From Choanephora cucurbitarum (lineage: Eukaryota; Mucoromycota; Mucoromycetes; Mucorales; Choanephoraceae), in contig JAIWNI010000050.1 in assembly GCA_025331435.1 (NCBI GenBank), positions 124,001 to 188,000 on the forward strand: a DNA stretch of 64,000 bases. The letters are read 5' to 3'. The position numbers were made by a program, and so were the translations under genes. Within the stretch, counting starts at the first letter, position 1; each line of letters begins with the position of its first letter. Below the pieces are notes generated by a model. That model was not told where the DNA came from. It saw only the letters and a list, made by a program, of their open reading frames with translations, and did no database searches. Below, in pieces: positions 10,648 through 21,199 of the stretch.

Positions 10648-10850
10648 CAGTACTACCCCGCAATAACGGAATTCAGTATGGATGCAGAGTTATCCATTGT
10701 TGCGAGAATTTCGTCGTTTCTTATCTTGCTTTGATCGAGAAGGAACCAATGATATAATGTGAAAAGTGTATACCTAACGTAACTGTAATATCAGGTTTGT
10801 ACGGCACCAAAACCATGCAATATTGATTCCGTTATTGCGGGGTAGTACTG
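10648..10850. mobile_element. 203-bp MITE with perfect 25-bp terminal inverted repeats and TA target duplication
   Basis: The left end 10648-10672 begins CAGTACTACCCCGCAATAAC. The right end 10826-10850 is its exact reverse complement over 25 bp. TA flanks both sides (10646-10647 and 10851-10852). Ends starting CAGT next to a TA duplication place it with Tc1/mariner/pogo-type elements. There is no transposase, so it is a non-autonomous miniature element. The perfect ends suggest a recent or constrained insertion. A diverged copy lies at about 54743-54917. Confidence 0.85.
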
Positions 10851-10852
10851 TA

Positions 10853-11805
10853 TACCATTGACATTTGTACCACACAATTAACATTTTTCATTTGATACAA
10901 ACATAATGGTTTCTACCTTAATTGATTTGTTTAGCATTCAGGAACGCCTTTTCCTTTTATCTCACCATATTTCAACTTATTTCGCATTGGACACAAAGTA
11001 CATGTCAAGATAGAACAAGGCTATAGCAGTTTTTCTATATAGATAATTAATGCATTTTGCAATCAAGTAAAAAAAAAGTTTTTTTTTTGTATAGAGTATC
11101 TAGGTTGGCTGCTATTTACGTACATATTAAACCCGTGTCGTATGGACAATGCCAATCTGATTTTTCTTTTTGCTACCATAAAATTCCATCACAATGAAAA
11201 CACAAAAAAAAATTGCACGGATCACTCAAGAATTGCATCTATCTTAAAAAAGAAAAAACCTAGAGTCTATTGAAAAGGGCAACTAAGCATGAGCCTTCTT
11301 TATAAAGCAAAATGGCTATTAAACAGGATTATGTTAATGAAACCAGCCCCCTCCTCCTCCTCGTCCTTCAATTGAACTGTTTTTAGGGCAATCCTAAAAG
11401 GAAAATTGAAACACCATCTAACTTATTGACAAAATTATAGGCTGCATTTTCTTTTGGAAACTGGCATCTAATTTTCATCAATGTATACCCTTTAGACAAA
11501 ATCGAGCCTATCTGTCTTGACTAGAGAGTGACATGTTATCACTGTTTTCTTACAAAAAGAACTCTCTATGAAATTCATGAAATAATAACCTTTAGAACGG
11601 TAGCCATACTCCTTCATTCAACGCGTGCACGGGAGATGCATGAAACAATCCTTCTCCCAGCCGACGTCATTCAGGTCTTAACAAAAAAAAATTATTCTAT
11701 ATTTATTTACCGATAGATCTCACAATCTCTCATAACTTCTTCTTTCAACTCTCCCTTTTTTTTTAAACTTATTTTCTTTCTTATAAACAAAAAAAAAGGT
11801 GAATC
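10853..11805. other. Non-coding region upstream of the Sds3-like gene
   Basis: AT-rich, with A/T runs at 11070-11090 and pyrimidine tracts just before 11806 that fit a fungal promoter/5' leader. No gene is visible. Confidence 0.5.
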
Positions 11806-13259
11806 ATGTCACAGCCACGCTTTACAGAAGAGCTCAATACAATAGAGGCCAGAAGGACAGCTCGATCGGCTTCACCCGTAGTGGAAGACATAGAGTCTAG
11901 TGCTTCTTCCTCTACTGAAGAAAGTTCTGCTGCAGCCTTCTCTAGTAGTACTTCTAATACAATCATCACTGGTCATATGATTGGTTCAACAAATAATAAT
12001 AATAATAATAATAACACTCTTACTACTACTACTACTACTACTACTATTCCTGCTGCTGCTGCTGCTGCTGCTCTTGCCAATACTACTACTACCGGTAGTG
12101 GGGGTCGTGTTACACGGTCACAGTCTGTAGAATCAAGTGGGTATGAAACAACTGACTCCAGGAAACGGAAACGACAGGCAAAGGCAACAACCGCACCTAA
12201 CAAAAGAAAGGCCGATACCAAATTGCCTTCAAGTCCTCCACTTCAATCTAACATTAAAGATGATACTGAGCGCGAGACAAGAACTTCATCTCAAAGACTC
12301 ACAAAAGAAGCAAGAGAAGCCAAAAAGGCACAGAGGGATTTTGTGATTAAAGAAAGGTAAGCAAATAAACAAAGTCCATTCAAGAGACTGAACTTATCGT
12401 AATTCAGATTAGAAGAATTAGATAAACTTGAACAGGCTGTCAAGGATGGATCTCATATAGAATATCATAAGTTACTAAGTAACATTGAAGAAAAAAGAGC
12501 CAAAATGCTGAATGTAGCAGAAATGCGCAGGTCACTTGCAGAAAGCATTGTCATCAATTTCTTTAATTGGCAGAAAGAAGCTGCTTATTCTCAATATCAT
12601 GTAAGAAAGACAGAGAGAAAAAAAAAAGTTTATGTGTTGCTGAATGTTGTTATAGTGGGACAAATTAGCCCTCCGCCGATCCATGATTCAGCATGTGCAA
12701 CATAGAATTAACGTGTTGGAGCAGGAATATTATTCCAACCACGTTCAGAGTAAGAAAAAAAATTAAAAATTATACTGAATATCCCTCTTAATCATTTCTA
12801 CAAAAATTAGGCTCCTTGGATGATGAACATCTTACTGAATGGGTTCCTCCTGACAGACCTTCTATGATTAATATCCTTTTCAATAACACTCAATATAGCA
12901 CTAACTTGTTCATTTTCTTTTTTTTTTATTTATTTCCTTAACCTATTCTTCTTTTACGTTCATTGACTTTAGGCTTATCCGAAGAAGATGCTGACCATGA
13001 TATAGAATGGGCAAAACAAGATCCAAATGAAGAAAAGAGCAATACAGCAACACCACCCTCACAAATACCTTCTCAAACAAACCATTACCGAGAATCTTCA
13101 CCTCCACTTGATATGTTGGCATCGCTGGCCGATGGTCATACCTATCCTCAGTCAAAAGAGTTTAAAGAAGAACCCAGTGAAAAGACATACAAGTTACCGC
13201 CATTGAATTCATGGCATTATAGCCGAAATAACAATGAACGACCTTCTTTGCCCACCTAA
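11806..13259 (+). CDS. Sds3/BRMS1-like histone deacetylase complex subunit (399 aa, five exons)
   Basis: Exons 11806-12356, 12408-12600, 12656-12749, 12811-12870 and 12958-13259 sum to 1200 nt in one frame. The N-terminal 180 residues are low complexity (poly-Asn, poly-Thr, poly-Ala encoded by triplet repeats; then basic RKRKRQ). Residues about 183-310 form a charged coiled-coil domain: EELDKLEQAVKDGSHIEYH, LLSNIEEKRAKML.VAEMRR, then FFNWQKEAAYSQYHWDKL. From family knowledge this resembles Sds3-like domains of Sin3/Rpd3 corepressor subunits (L..L...I..G.H.EY......LE..R...L..AE). The C-terminus (GLSEEDADHDIEWAK) is acidic and then Pro/Ser-rich. The last intron appears to be of U12 AT-AC type. 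The main alternative is another coiled-coil nuclear protein. Confidence 0.65.
12871..12957 (+). other. U12-type AT-AC intron in the Sds3-like gene
   Basis: No usable GT donor exists between the Sds3 domain and the downstream in-frame exon. Instead the intron starts ATATCCTTTT (12871-12880), a match to the minor-spliceosome 5' site. It carries TTCCTTAAC at 12934-12942, an exact match to the U12 branch consensus, and ends in AC at 12956-12957, about 16 nt beyond the branch adenosine. Joining 12870 to 12958 keeps the frame (phase 1), giving SMIS/SLTLGLSEEDAD. Using the downstream TAG at 12970-12972 would also keep frame. Confidence 0.85.
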
Positions 13260-13956
13260 CTCGCCTCCCTGATTTTAATCTGTATAGATCAATAAACCAG
13301 ACTTAAAAAAACAAAATAAATGGGGGTGCATTGACAATTCTCAATAAAGAAAGATATATCTTGTTTCTTATTGGTGGGATTTTAGATCGAATTGTACAAC
13401 ACTTCAAGTCATGAGAATTTGATTTGAGTTTGCTTTTTGTTCTTGGCTGAGAGAGATCCAAATACTTGGCAGCCTTTACTCTTCTCATGACACTTGCTTT
13501 TGTGAATAGCCTATTGCCCATTCTCCGGATTATAGTTACGAATGAAAGGTAGCTTGTTGATTGGGTGTACTACACTGTTAGAAAAAAGAAAATACTATTT
13601 AAAACGCCGTGCAGTGGGATTCAGGTACAGTTTTTCCTATTTCGACCAACTGGGTTCATAGTTGCTATATTTGGAAAACCATAAGCATACTTAGGTTCTG
13701 CCTCAAAGGAAACTGATAAATCATCATTGTCAGATTTTAATTTACTAGCAGAAAATATCTCCCTCAGCCTCGCAATGGCTCTTGGCAAAATAAGTTTTAT
13801 GTTCAGTCTGATTTTATATCATACGATAATCAACTTTCTTATTGTAAAGAAACTACCCTTTTGTATAAACAAGGGACGTGTCACCCCCTCAACATAATAT
13901 TTTTTTTTGTTTACAAAAAGGAAAATAATTGTATTAGTTATAAGAACAAGAGAAAA
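13260..13956. other. Intergenic region between convergent genes
   Basis: No coding frame with recognisable content. An aatcaataaacc-type polyadenylation signal lies just after the Sds3-like stop (about 13288-13298). Confidence 0.5.
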
Positions 13957-14597
13957 TTAAGCGGAACGGTTGGCCTTGTCCAAGACGGTTTCATAGTCAA
14001 CTTCGGAGGAATCAGTACCTTGAACTTCAATAGCAATACCAACCAAGTTTCTACGAAGGGCATCCTTACTGGAGGCATACACCATCTTGTGACGAACCTT
14101 GGACGTATCGGGAACCCTATCAGAAATAATGACGCGTAAGAAACAAGGCATACAAGACACACACACATACACACACATACACACACACACTTGCAATAAG
14201 CCAAAAGAATAAACTAAAATACATACCAGGCGTAGAATGTGATCTTGCTTCTCTTACCTTCACCACCCTTTTCATAATCGAAATCATAGACAGCATAACG
14301 GGGTTCATCAGCAGGAAGTTGAGCCAAGAAGTCATCATAATCAGCAGTTTCGGCAGACTTTTCAACGATGATTTCCGAGTTGGTGTCTATCAATCACAGT
14401 TAGACTGAGCACTATTATTTAGGGTAAAGTTGCTTACCGTTCAACTTGAAGATGATGTACTTGTACTTCTTACGAATCTTGAGTTCTTCATAGAGTTGAA
14501 TACATTCGTCGTTAACAGCAACACCAGAGGACTAAGATGAGAAAGTAAGCATCTCTACTCAACATCTCTAAATTGCCTCGCGTTAGGCTCTTACCAT
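13957..14597 (-). CDS. cof1: ADF/cofilin
   Basis: Four exons on the minus strand: 14597-14595 (the ATG alone), 14531-14438, 14386-14227 and 14116-13957, all GT-AG. They give a cofilin of about 138 aa: [97 protein letters not shown]. The AVYDFD/YE segment, the W-P-D-T-(S/A) loop, and the KxKMxYxSSKDxLRR long helix that contacts actin are all present. Cofilin severs and depolymerises actin filaments in the cytoplasm. Having only the initiator Met in exon 1 is a known peculiarity of fungal cofilin genes. Intron 3 contains a CA/TG microsatellite (about 14158-14190). Confidence 0.95.
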
Positions 14598-15603
14598 TTT
14601 GGCTTATGTTTTTTTATTATGAAAAAAAGGAAAAAGAAAAAAAAAATTACTTGGTCAGAAAAATTAGTGTTTATTTTATAGAGGTGCGGTCCTTCCCTAT
14701 CTCTTACATCATCTCCCTTCATACACTCACACCACTAAAAGGAATAAATCTTAAATGACCAACCAATTAAGACAGTCACAGAATTAGACACTTGGTTATA
14801 ATTACAGAACAATAGCTTACTGATAGTATCACTATCCTTCTCTTCTTTCAGGGAAGAGGATGCTTTGGGCTTAAATTCTTTAGTTTCAAATTGGCTGATT
14901 TTTTTAAAGGCTATTCCTATATCCACTCCACTGGTCACTTTAATTTTTTTTCCCTTTATGAACACACCAATTCTAATATTTGCCTGCCCCATGTGAGCAT
15001 CCTGATTAGATATTTGCCCAGAAATAAAAAAAAACCCTCAGTATGTTACGTCTTAGCTTCTATAACAGCTGTAGACTTTGAAAGCTTCGGTTGCCTTAAA
15101 ATTTTCAATATTTTACGTATTACATTCGTGTTTACTTGTACGAGGCAATAAAAAAGATGAGATCAATGATGAATACATTGAAGAAAGCACTTGCTGTCTG
15201 CCTCTAAAATAGCTACGAAAGGCATTGGCATATAATCAGATAAACTGAATCGTCTCTCCGCCTATTATTGCTTATTTGACATTGAACTACCGTCATAAGA
15301 GTGCACAAAAACTACCATAGCAGATGACGTCCTCTTTATAAATACATTAAAATTACAATTCTTCAAACGTGTATTTTATAATAAGCAATTAAATGGAGTA
15401 GACATTAGAGACAGTTGCTATCATGACGAGAATGGACAGGAGATTTGAACTAGGCAGTGGAGTGGATATAGCAATAACTAATCTTTTCAACTCAAGTCAT
15501 TTAGATCGTTCCCACTAAAAGGCTCACTGAGTTTTTTTTTTTGTCAAATTTAGGCTGTAAAAGAAATCATATCTAATCACAAGGTTTTTTTTTCAACGAA
15601 TCT
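14598..15603. other. Non-coding region between cofilin and MBOAT genes
   Basis: Includes the cofilin promoter (pyrimidine/poly-A stretches 14610-14660). Short open frames (for example 14735-14992, minus) show no recognisable domain. Nothing else is supported. Confidence 0.45.
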
Positions 15604-16690
15604 TTAAGAAAAGAAGTCATATCTAAGGAAAGGCCCGTTAAACAAGCGACCAGAAACGGACATGAAAAGCAGTTGCGCAGCTATACACATGATACGGGTT
15701 TTGCCTCTAGGTTGTTGTTTTAGAGCACCTTGACGTAATTCAACCTCGATCATCACTGCTATGCCTTGAAGCGTAAAGAACATAAAGTTTTCTAGTGTCA
15801 GCTTTCGACAGGCACTCATGATAATCAGTTCATGGAACACACCACTGATCACAAACGTCAGTAAACCTCGGCCTTGGCGTGTGGACCAAAACGATGGTCT
15901 TGGCGAATGCTGTACTTTGGTCGTCTTTGCCTTGTTGGAGAACACATGAGCATGTAGTAAGTTACGAACAATCCGATTCCATCGTCGACTGTTGAATTGG
16001 TTACGAAACACTGTATATATGTATGTGTATATGCATTTACCTCCAAAAATCCCTTGGACTTGAAGCAAGAATAGGCGAATGAAATAAGGAGACTAAATTC
16101 CAAGCAAACAAGGTTTGTTCTACACCAATAAAGAAATCAACTACACCCAACATACAGTACCCCTTAACACCAAACAGGATGGTATAAAACATACTCATGG
16201 GATGAGTCCAAGGATATGCCAATGCCTCTTGTGTATATTCAGGCAACATAGGATCGACAGCCAGATGCAAGAAGCTTACTTTCATTATACCCAAGGCCAT
16301 CTTCTTCAATCCCCCCAGTCGAATGAGTGTATCGCTCTTGGGCTCAACTTCCCTGTCGATCACGATCTGAAGAAGTGCTTTGATCCACCCTATCAATGTC
16401 AGATTCTCAGAGGAAGGCATACTGGCAGTATAGGTTGCCAAGAACCAAGGCGTAGCTGCAATTAGCACATTGAGAGGTGGGTTATCTGAGATGACGATCA
16501 TGGGCACAAGGATATGGATCACAACCATACACCATCGCACAGCTTTTGGTGAAACCACATGCTGATAGCGAAGTAAGATCAAATCAAAGATCGCTAGACT
16601 GATATAGAGTGAAATGAGTGCTGGTTTAGGTAAAATATAAGCTGGAGGAAGGGATATCTCTATAAAGGGAGATGCTGAATAGGAATGCAT
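15604..16690 (-). CDS. Wax-synthase-like MBOAT acyltransferase (344 aa)
   Basis: Two exons, 16690-16041 and 15988-15604, joined GT-AG, give 344 aa. It is strongly hydrophobic with several membrane segments (ALISLYISLAIFDLILL; VVIHILVPMIVI; VLIAATPWFLATY). The C-terminal half shows SSPRDFW-SRRWNRIVRN, created exactly at the splice junction, and later FVISGVFHELIIMSA with the putative catalytic His, then a last hydrophobic stretch. (S/R)xRDFWxRRWN and the SGxxHE box are the hallmarks of the wax synthase/MBOAT_2 group, ER-membrane enzymes that acylate fatty or sterol-like alcohols. The start at MHSYSASPF is chosen; an in-frame ATG at 16753 would add 21 residues. Exact substrate unknown. Confidence 0.75.
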
Positions 16691-16874
16691 CGTAATTAAA
16701 TTAAAAAAAAAGGAAAAGAGAGAGAGACAACAGTTGATCTTCTCTTGCCTCAAAATGAAAATCGCCTCTTCAAAACAGCTTACTTGAGTGCATAAATGAC
16801 ATCATATTAAGAAAAGGGTTTATTTTTTTTTGTACATAAGGGGATTAAAAAAAAAAGAGAAAGTAGAAAGCATG

Positions 16875-19095
16875 TTAGTAACTTCTACCAAAGAGCATAA
16901 AGTGCTTAGCATCATGTTCACAAGCAATACACTTGGTAACACCAGGAACAATAGGGTTTTCAGTGGGTTGGTTGAAGGGCTTACAGAGGGACTTGGCACC
17001 CATAGAAGGAGCGCGTTCATCTTCTTCTTCACCTTCATTAGCCACCTTGGCAGAACGTTCCTTGATATCATCTTCACACTCAGTACGGTCACACCAGGGA
17101 ACCAAGAGCAACTTCTTGTTGTTGAGGGTAGGGACAAATTCTTCCCACTTGGTGATACGGATGATAGAGTCTTCCATCTTCTTCTTGGCCTTTTGGTACA
17201 TATCGTTTTGAATAGTATCAAGAGCTTCCTTGACGCCAGCTTCAAGGTTGTCAAGAGAGACAGAGAACTTGGCGCCTGTATCACGACGAACACAGGTCAC
17301 TTGGTTCTTCTCGAGATCCTTGGGACCTACTTCAAGACGAAGAGGAACACCACGAATTTCCCAGTGGTTGAACTTGAAACCTGGGGTATAGTTTTCACGA
17401 AGATCAGCCTTGCTCTTAAGACCAGCCTTCTTAAGACGAGCAGCAACATCTTGACAGGCATCAAAGATCTTGTCAGATTCTTCCTTGGTGGTCTTGACAG
17501 TCAAACCACAAGGGACAATCACAGTTTGAACAAGGGCAACACGAGGAGGCATGACCAAACCCTTATCGTCACCGTGAGTCATGACCATGACACCAATGGT
17601 ACGGGTAGAGATACCCCAAGAGTTTTGCCAGACATGCAACTTCTTGGCTTCTTCAGTTGCATTGGCGGGGGCAGAGGGGTCTTCGACAGTGATGTTGAAC
17701 ATCTTACTGAAGTTTTGACCAAGACAATGAGAGGTACCACCTTGAATGGCACGACCAGTGGTAGGAATGAAACCTTCAACAGTGGTAGTGTAGTAACCAC
17801 CGGCAAATCGCTCCTTCTCAGACTTGACACCCTTGACAACAGGCAAAGCCAACAAATCGTTATAGATCTGTTCATAGAGATCCAAGATCTCCTTGACTTC
17901 CTTATCAGCGCTCTCCAAGTTCAAGTGAGCAGTGTGGCCTTCTTGCCAGAGAAATTCACGAGTACGGAGGAAAGGTTGAGGGTTCTTGAATTCCCAACGG
18001 ACGACAGAACACCATTGGTTGATACGGAGGGGCAAATCACGGTGAGAACGGATCCACTTGGAGAAGTAAGGATACATGACAGTTTCGGAAGTGGGACGGA
18101 TAGCAATGGGTTCTTCAAGATCGCTGCTACCGGCCTTGGTAACCCAGGCAACTTCAGGGGCAAAACCTTCAATATGATCCTTTTCACGTTGCAAGACACG
18201 GTTAGAGACAAACATGGGGAAATAGGTATCTTCAACACCCATCTCGGTAATTTCGGCATCAAAGAAGTTGGTGATTTCCTTCCAAACGTTGTAAGCTAAG
18301 GGACGAAGAATGTAACAACCGGAAACATCATAGTATTCCAACATCTCACTCTTGGTCAATACTTGTTGATACCACTTGGGGAAATCTTCTTCCTTTCTAC
18401 AACCAAGACCCATTTGGTTAAAGTCTTCAGCAGGAGCAGCTTATAGAATGAAAAAAATGATGTTAAAACGCGTGAGGTACTTTCTCCTTCTTCTATTTAC
18501 CTTCTTTCTTAGCAGCCTTGGGAGCCTTAGCAACCTTGGATTCAGTAGCAGGAGGCTTAGCAGCAGCCAAAGCCTTGAAGTCAACTTCAATCCATTCCTT
18601 TTGGATAGATTGGAAGAAAACCTTCAATTCATCTACAGTAACAAAGACAGTCTTGTCAGCAGCAGAAGGGTGGAAAGCCAACAAGGTGGATCCAGGAAGA
18701 GCCAACAAAGCACTATCAACCACAAGATGGATCAAAGAAAGATCTTGCACGTTAGACAAGGCAAAAGGAGACACACTGTCCTTTTCGACCTGGAAGGTGT
18801 CCTTCAACAAGTCTTCACTAGCAAAACGACAATCCTTCAATGAAAGCTTCTTGCCAAGGGCAGAGGCGTTTGTTTCTGTAGCGTCCAAGGCAATCACAAC
18901 AACAGGTGTAGGAGCAGCAGTTTTGGCGGTCTTGGGCTTAAGGATCAAGGTCTTTGTGATCTCAAACGAAACGTCTTTGGTGTTGGTCAAAGCTTCGGCC
19001 CAAGCCTTGTTGTCACTGACGGCATCATGAGACACTGTCTTGGGTGAGATTGAAAGTTTGGAAAGGGTCTCCAAAACTGTATCAAAGGCTGACAT
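16875..19095 (-). CDS. Cytosolic prolyl-tRNA synthetase (719 aa)
   Basis: Exon 1 (19095-18501) and exon 2 (18439-16875) join in frame to 719 aa. Exon 1 encodes an N-terminal editing-like (YbaK/INS-type) domain, as in yeast ProRS (DVSFEITKTLILKPK...AFHPSAADKTVFVT), and a basic Ala/Lys linker. Exon 2 holds the class II core: motif 1 region ITNFFDAEITEMGVEDTYFPMF, motif 2 INQWCSVVRWE with FLRTREFLWQEGHTAH, and motif 3 with GDDKGLVMPPRVA. It is followed by the anticodon-binding domain and the C-terminal zinc-binding extension of the archaeal/eukaryotic type (KCIACEHDAKHFMLFGRSY). It charges tRNA-Pro in the cytoplasm. A long antisense open frame over exon 2 is a codon-bias shadow. Confidence 0.93.
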
Positions 19096-19287
19096 GGTTT
19101 TATTGTTGTTGTTGTGGTTGAAAAAGATAGAAAAAATAAGGGGCTCAGAATGAGAGAAAGAAAAAGGAAAAAAAAATTGTTTGTATCGGAGTTTGAGGGT
19201 CAAACGAACCTGTCAAATCAAAGATGTGTCAATGGGGGGTCAACTTTACGCGTCTGAAAATCAGTGGCATATGAAAGAAAGTTAAAT

Positions 19288-21199
19288 TTACAATTTATTA
19301 AAGTGATCCATGAGTTTCCATTGTTTAGATTTAAAGCGTGAGTATCTTAAACCACAAGCATTGCATAGTCTAAAAGAAAGATGTTAGCAAAAAAAAAGAA
19401 AGATTGTCTTGGTGTAACTTTACGTTTTGTTGCCATCTGGTCCACGCCTCCATTCTGGGCTATTGCTAGTATGACACCGAACACATGTTTTAGTAGAATT
19501 AGGCACTGGACCGTCTCCTATTGGACAACCATATTTTCGGTTAAAAAACCTATCTCGCTTGTCTATAGGGTATCTTTTGTTATCAGTGTCTTGAGAGATG
19601 AGGTGCACAGGTGGATTAGAATAAACTCGAAATTTTTGGAAAAGGGCTGACATAGGTTTGTTTGGTTGTATTGGGTCATGGGCAGTTTGCCTTGTGTGAG
19701 GATCTATTGTATCTTATTATTTAAAATGATCATTATCGAAATGGACATTCGCCCCTCTTCAAGTTTGATATACCATTGATTTCTATAGTACCAACTGCAT
19801 AGCATGTTGGGTTCTTTTCGTGATGATCTAATAGGAGCAAAGGGGAAGGCAATTCGACTACTGTCCCTAATGGACTTGTGGACCGAGATGAGATGCTTTC
19901 TGTGATCATAGGAGATGGTTGGGGACGGCAAAGTGAGTCTCGATGGGAAGATTGGGCAGAGAGTGGAATAATCTGGTAGGATTCAAACACAACATCCCCA
20001 TAAGGTATAGAGATTCGTTCGAAACTGCAATTAGTGAACAAAAACTGAACTGTGTCACTGGTATGAGAATGGCGGCTGCAGTTTGTTTCGGTATTCAGGA
20101 TGGTCTTCCATGGTTGTGGACCTTCTGCTTTAAATGATGTACTTTTGTATTGTCTTGCATATAATGTCTTGCTGATTTTTCGGGCTTCTTCTAACATGGA
20201 TATATCGTTTGAATTTAGAGAAGACCAATGAAAAACAAGAGGAGCAGTTTGCGTTTTTCCTGCAATAGTAAATATTCTAAGTGGCGTTTGGGAGGGATGT
20301 GTACTGTACGATCGATGTGTTGAGTTGAGTATATGTCGTAAACTTTCTCCATCCTAACAAAAAAAAAAAGATACACACAGTGGTGAGTCATTTGCCTAAT
20401 TCATCCTCTAACTTCTTTCTTTCTTTTTCTTCCAATTCACTCATTTATTAATAATCGATGACATACCTGTTGAGTAAAAGTTTTCTGAACAGAAGCATCA
20501 CAGGTGACACCAGAAGCCAAAAGTGAATTTTTAAGCCGACATTGACTTGTAGGCTCTAATTCGTTTTTATGTTTAGAAAAGGTATCTTGATATGCATATA
20601 TACATTGAATAAGAAATAAACATCTCTATGTCTATGTACCTGCACTATGAAAGAAAGCGAGTAATACATTATCCGTAATTGTATACAGCACAATATCCAG
20701 CACTTCCCAGTTGTCTTGATTTCCCGGAATCAGATGATTCTGACATTGTGCAATTATTTTCTTTGGTTGCGGCAATAAACTTGTCTCCATCAACTATTTC
20801 CAAAATATACACTATTTGAATGAACAAATCATACACGAGAAAGAGTAAAATACTTGCAGCATGTGAAGCGTCTTTAAGCAAATCAATTTTCTTAAACTGA
20901 CACCTATCGAAAGTTTTAAAAGACATACTCGCTATTGAGTTTGGCTATGGATCGAGCGAATACCTAGTGACTGAGCCGGCAAGTGCTCCTTGCTTTATAA
21001 AATTTAAAATGTCTCTTTTGGCCATATCAGCTTCATTTGGATGAATAAATTCAAACAAAGAACGATGGATGAATGCCTTGCTCATAGTTATGCAGGTATT
21101 CAGCAAGAAAGCTGACGCAATCTTTTGGGAGATATGAAGAAAGGTCAAGTCATTATCTTTAAAGGTTAATATAGACCAAAAACATAGACTGGGAGTCAT
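19288..21199 (-). CDS. PAS-GATA transcription factor, white collar 2-like
   Basis: At least five exons on the minus strand. The first (from MTPSLCFW at 21199) and second give a PAS domain: SLFEFIHPNEADMAKRDIL, GALAGSVTR-CQFKK joined across an intron near 20970-20910, then GNQDNWEVLDIVLYTITDN and LLAFFHSA before a donor at about 20638. A middle region follows (GPQPWKTILNTE; VQFLFTNCSFERISIPYGD). The last exons carry one GATA zinc finger, [33 protein letters not shown], split by an intron (19424/19369), with stop at 19288. PAS plus one C-terminal GATA finger is the layout of WC-2, the partner of the blue-light receptor WC-1. Mucorales usually carry several such paralogues. Exact 5' exons and the donor near 20860 are uncertain. 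Confidence 0.7.

Noticed and set aside
16830..18299. 489-codon open frame on the plus strand
   Set aside because: It is the exact antisense of the prolyl-tRNA synthetase exon. The composition mirrors strong codon bias and no domain is visible.
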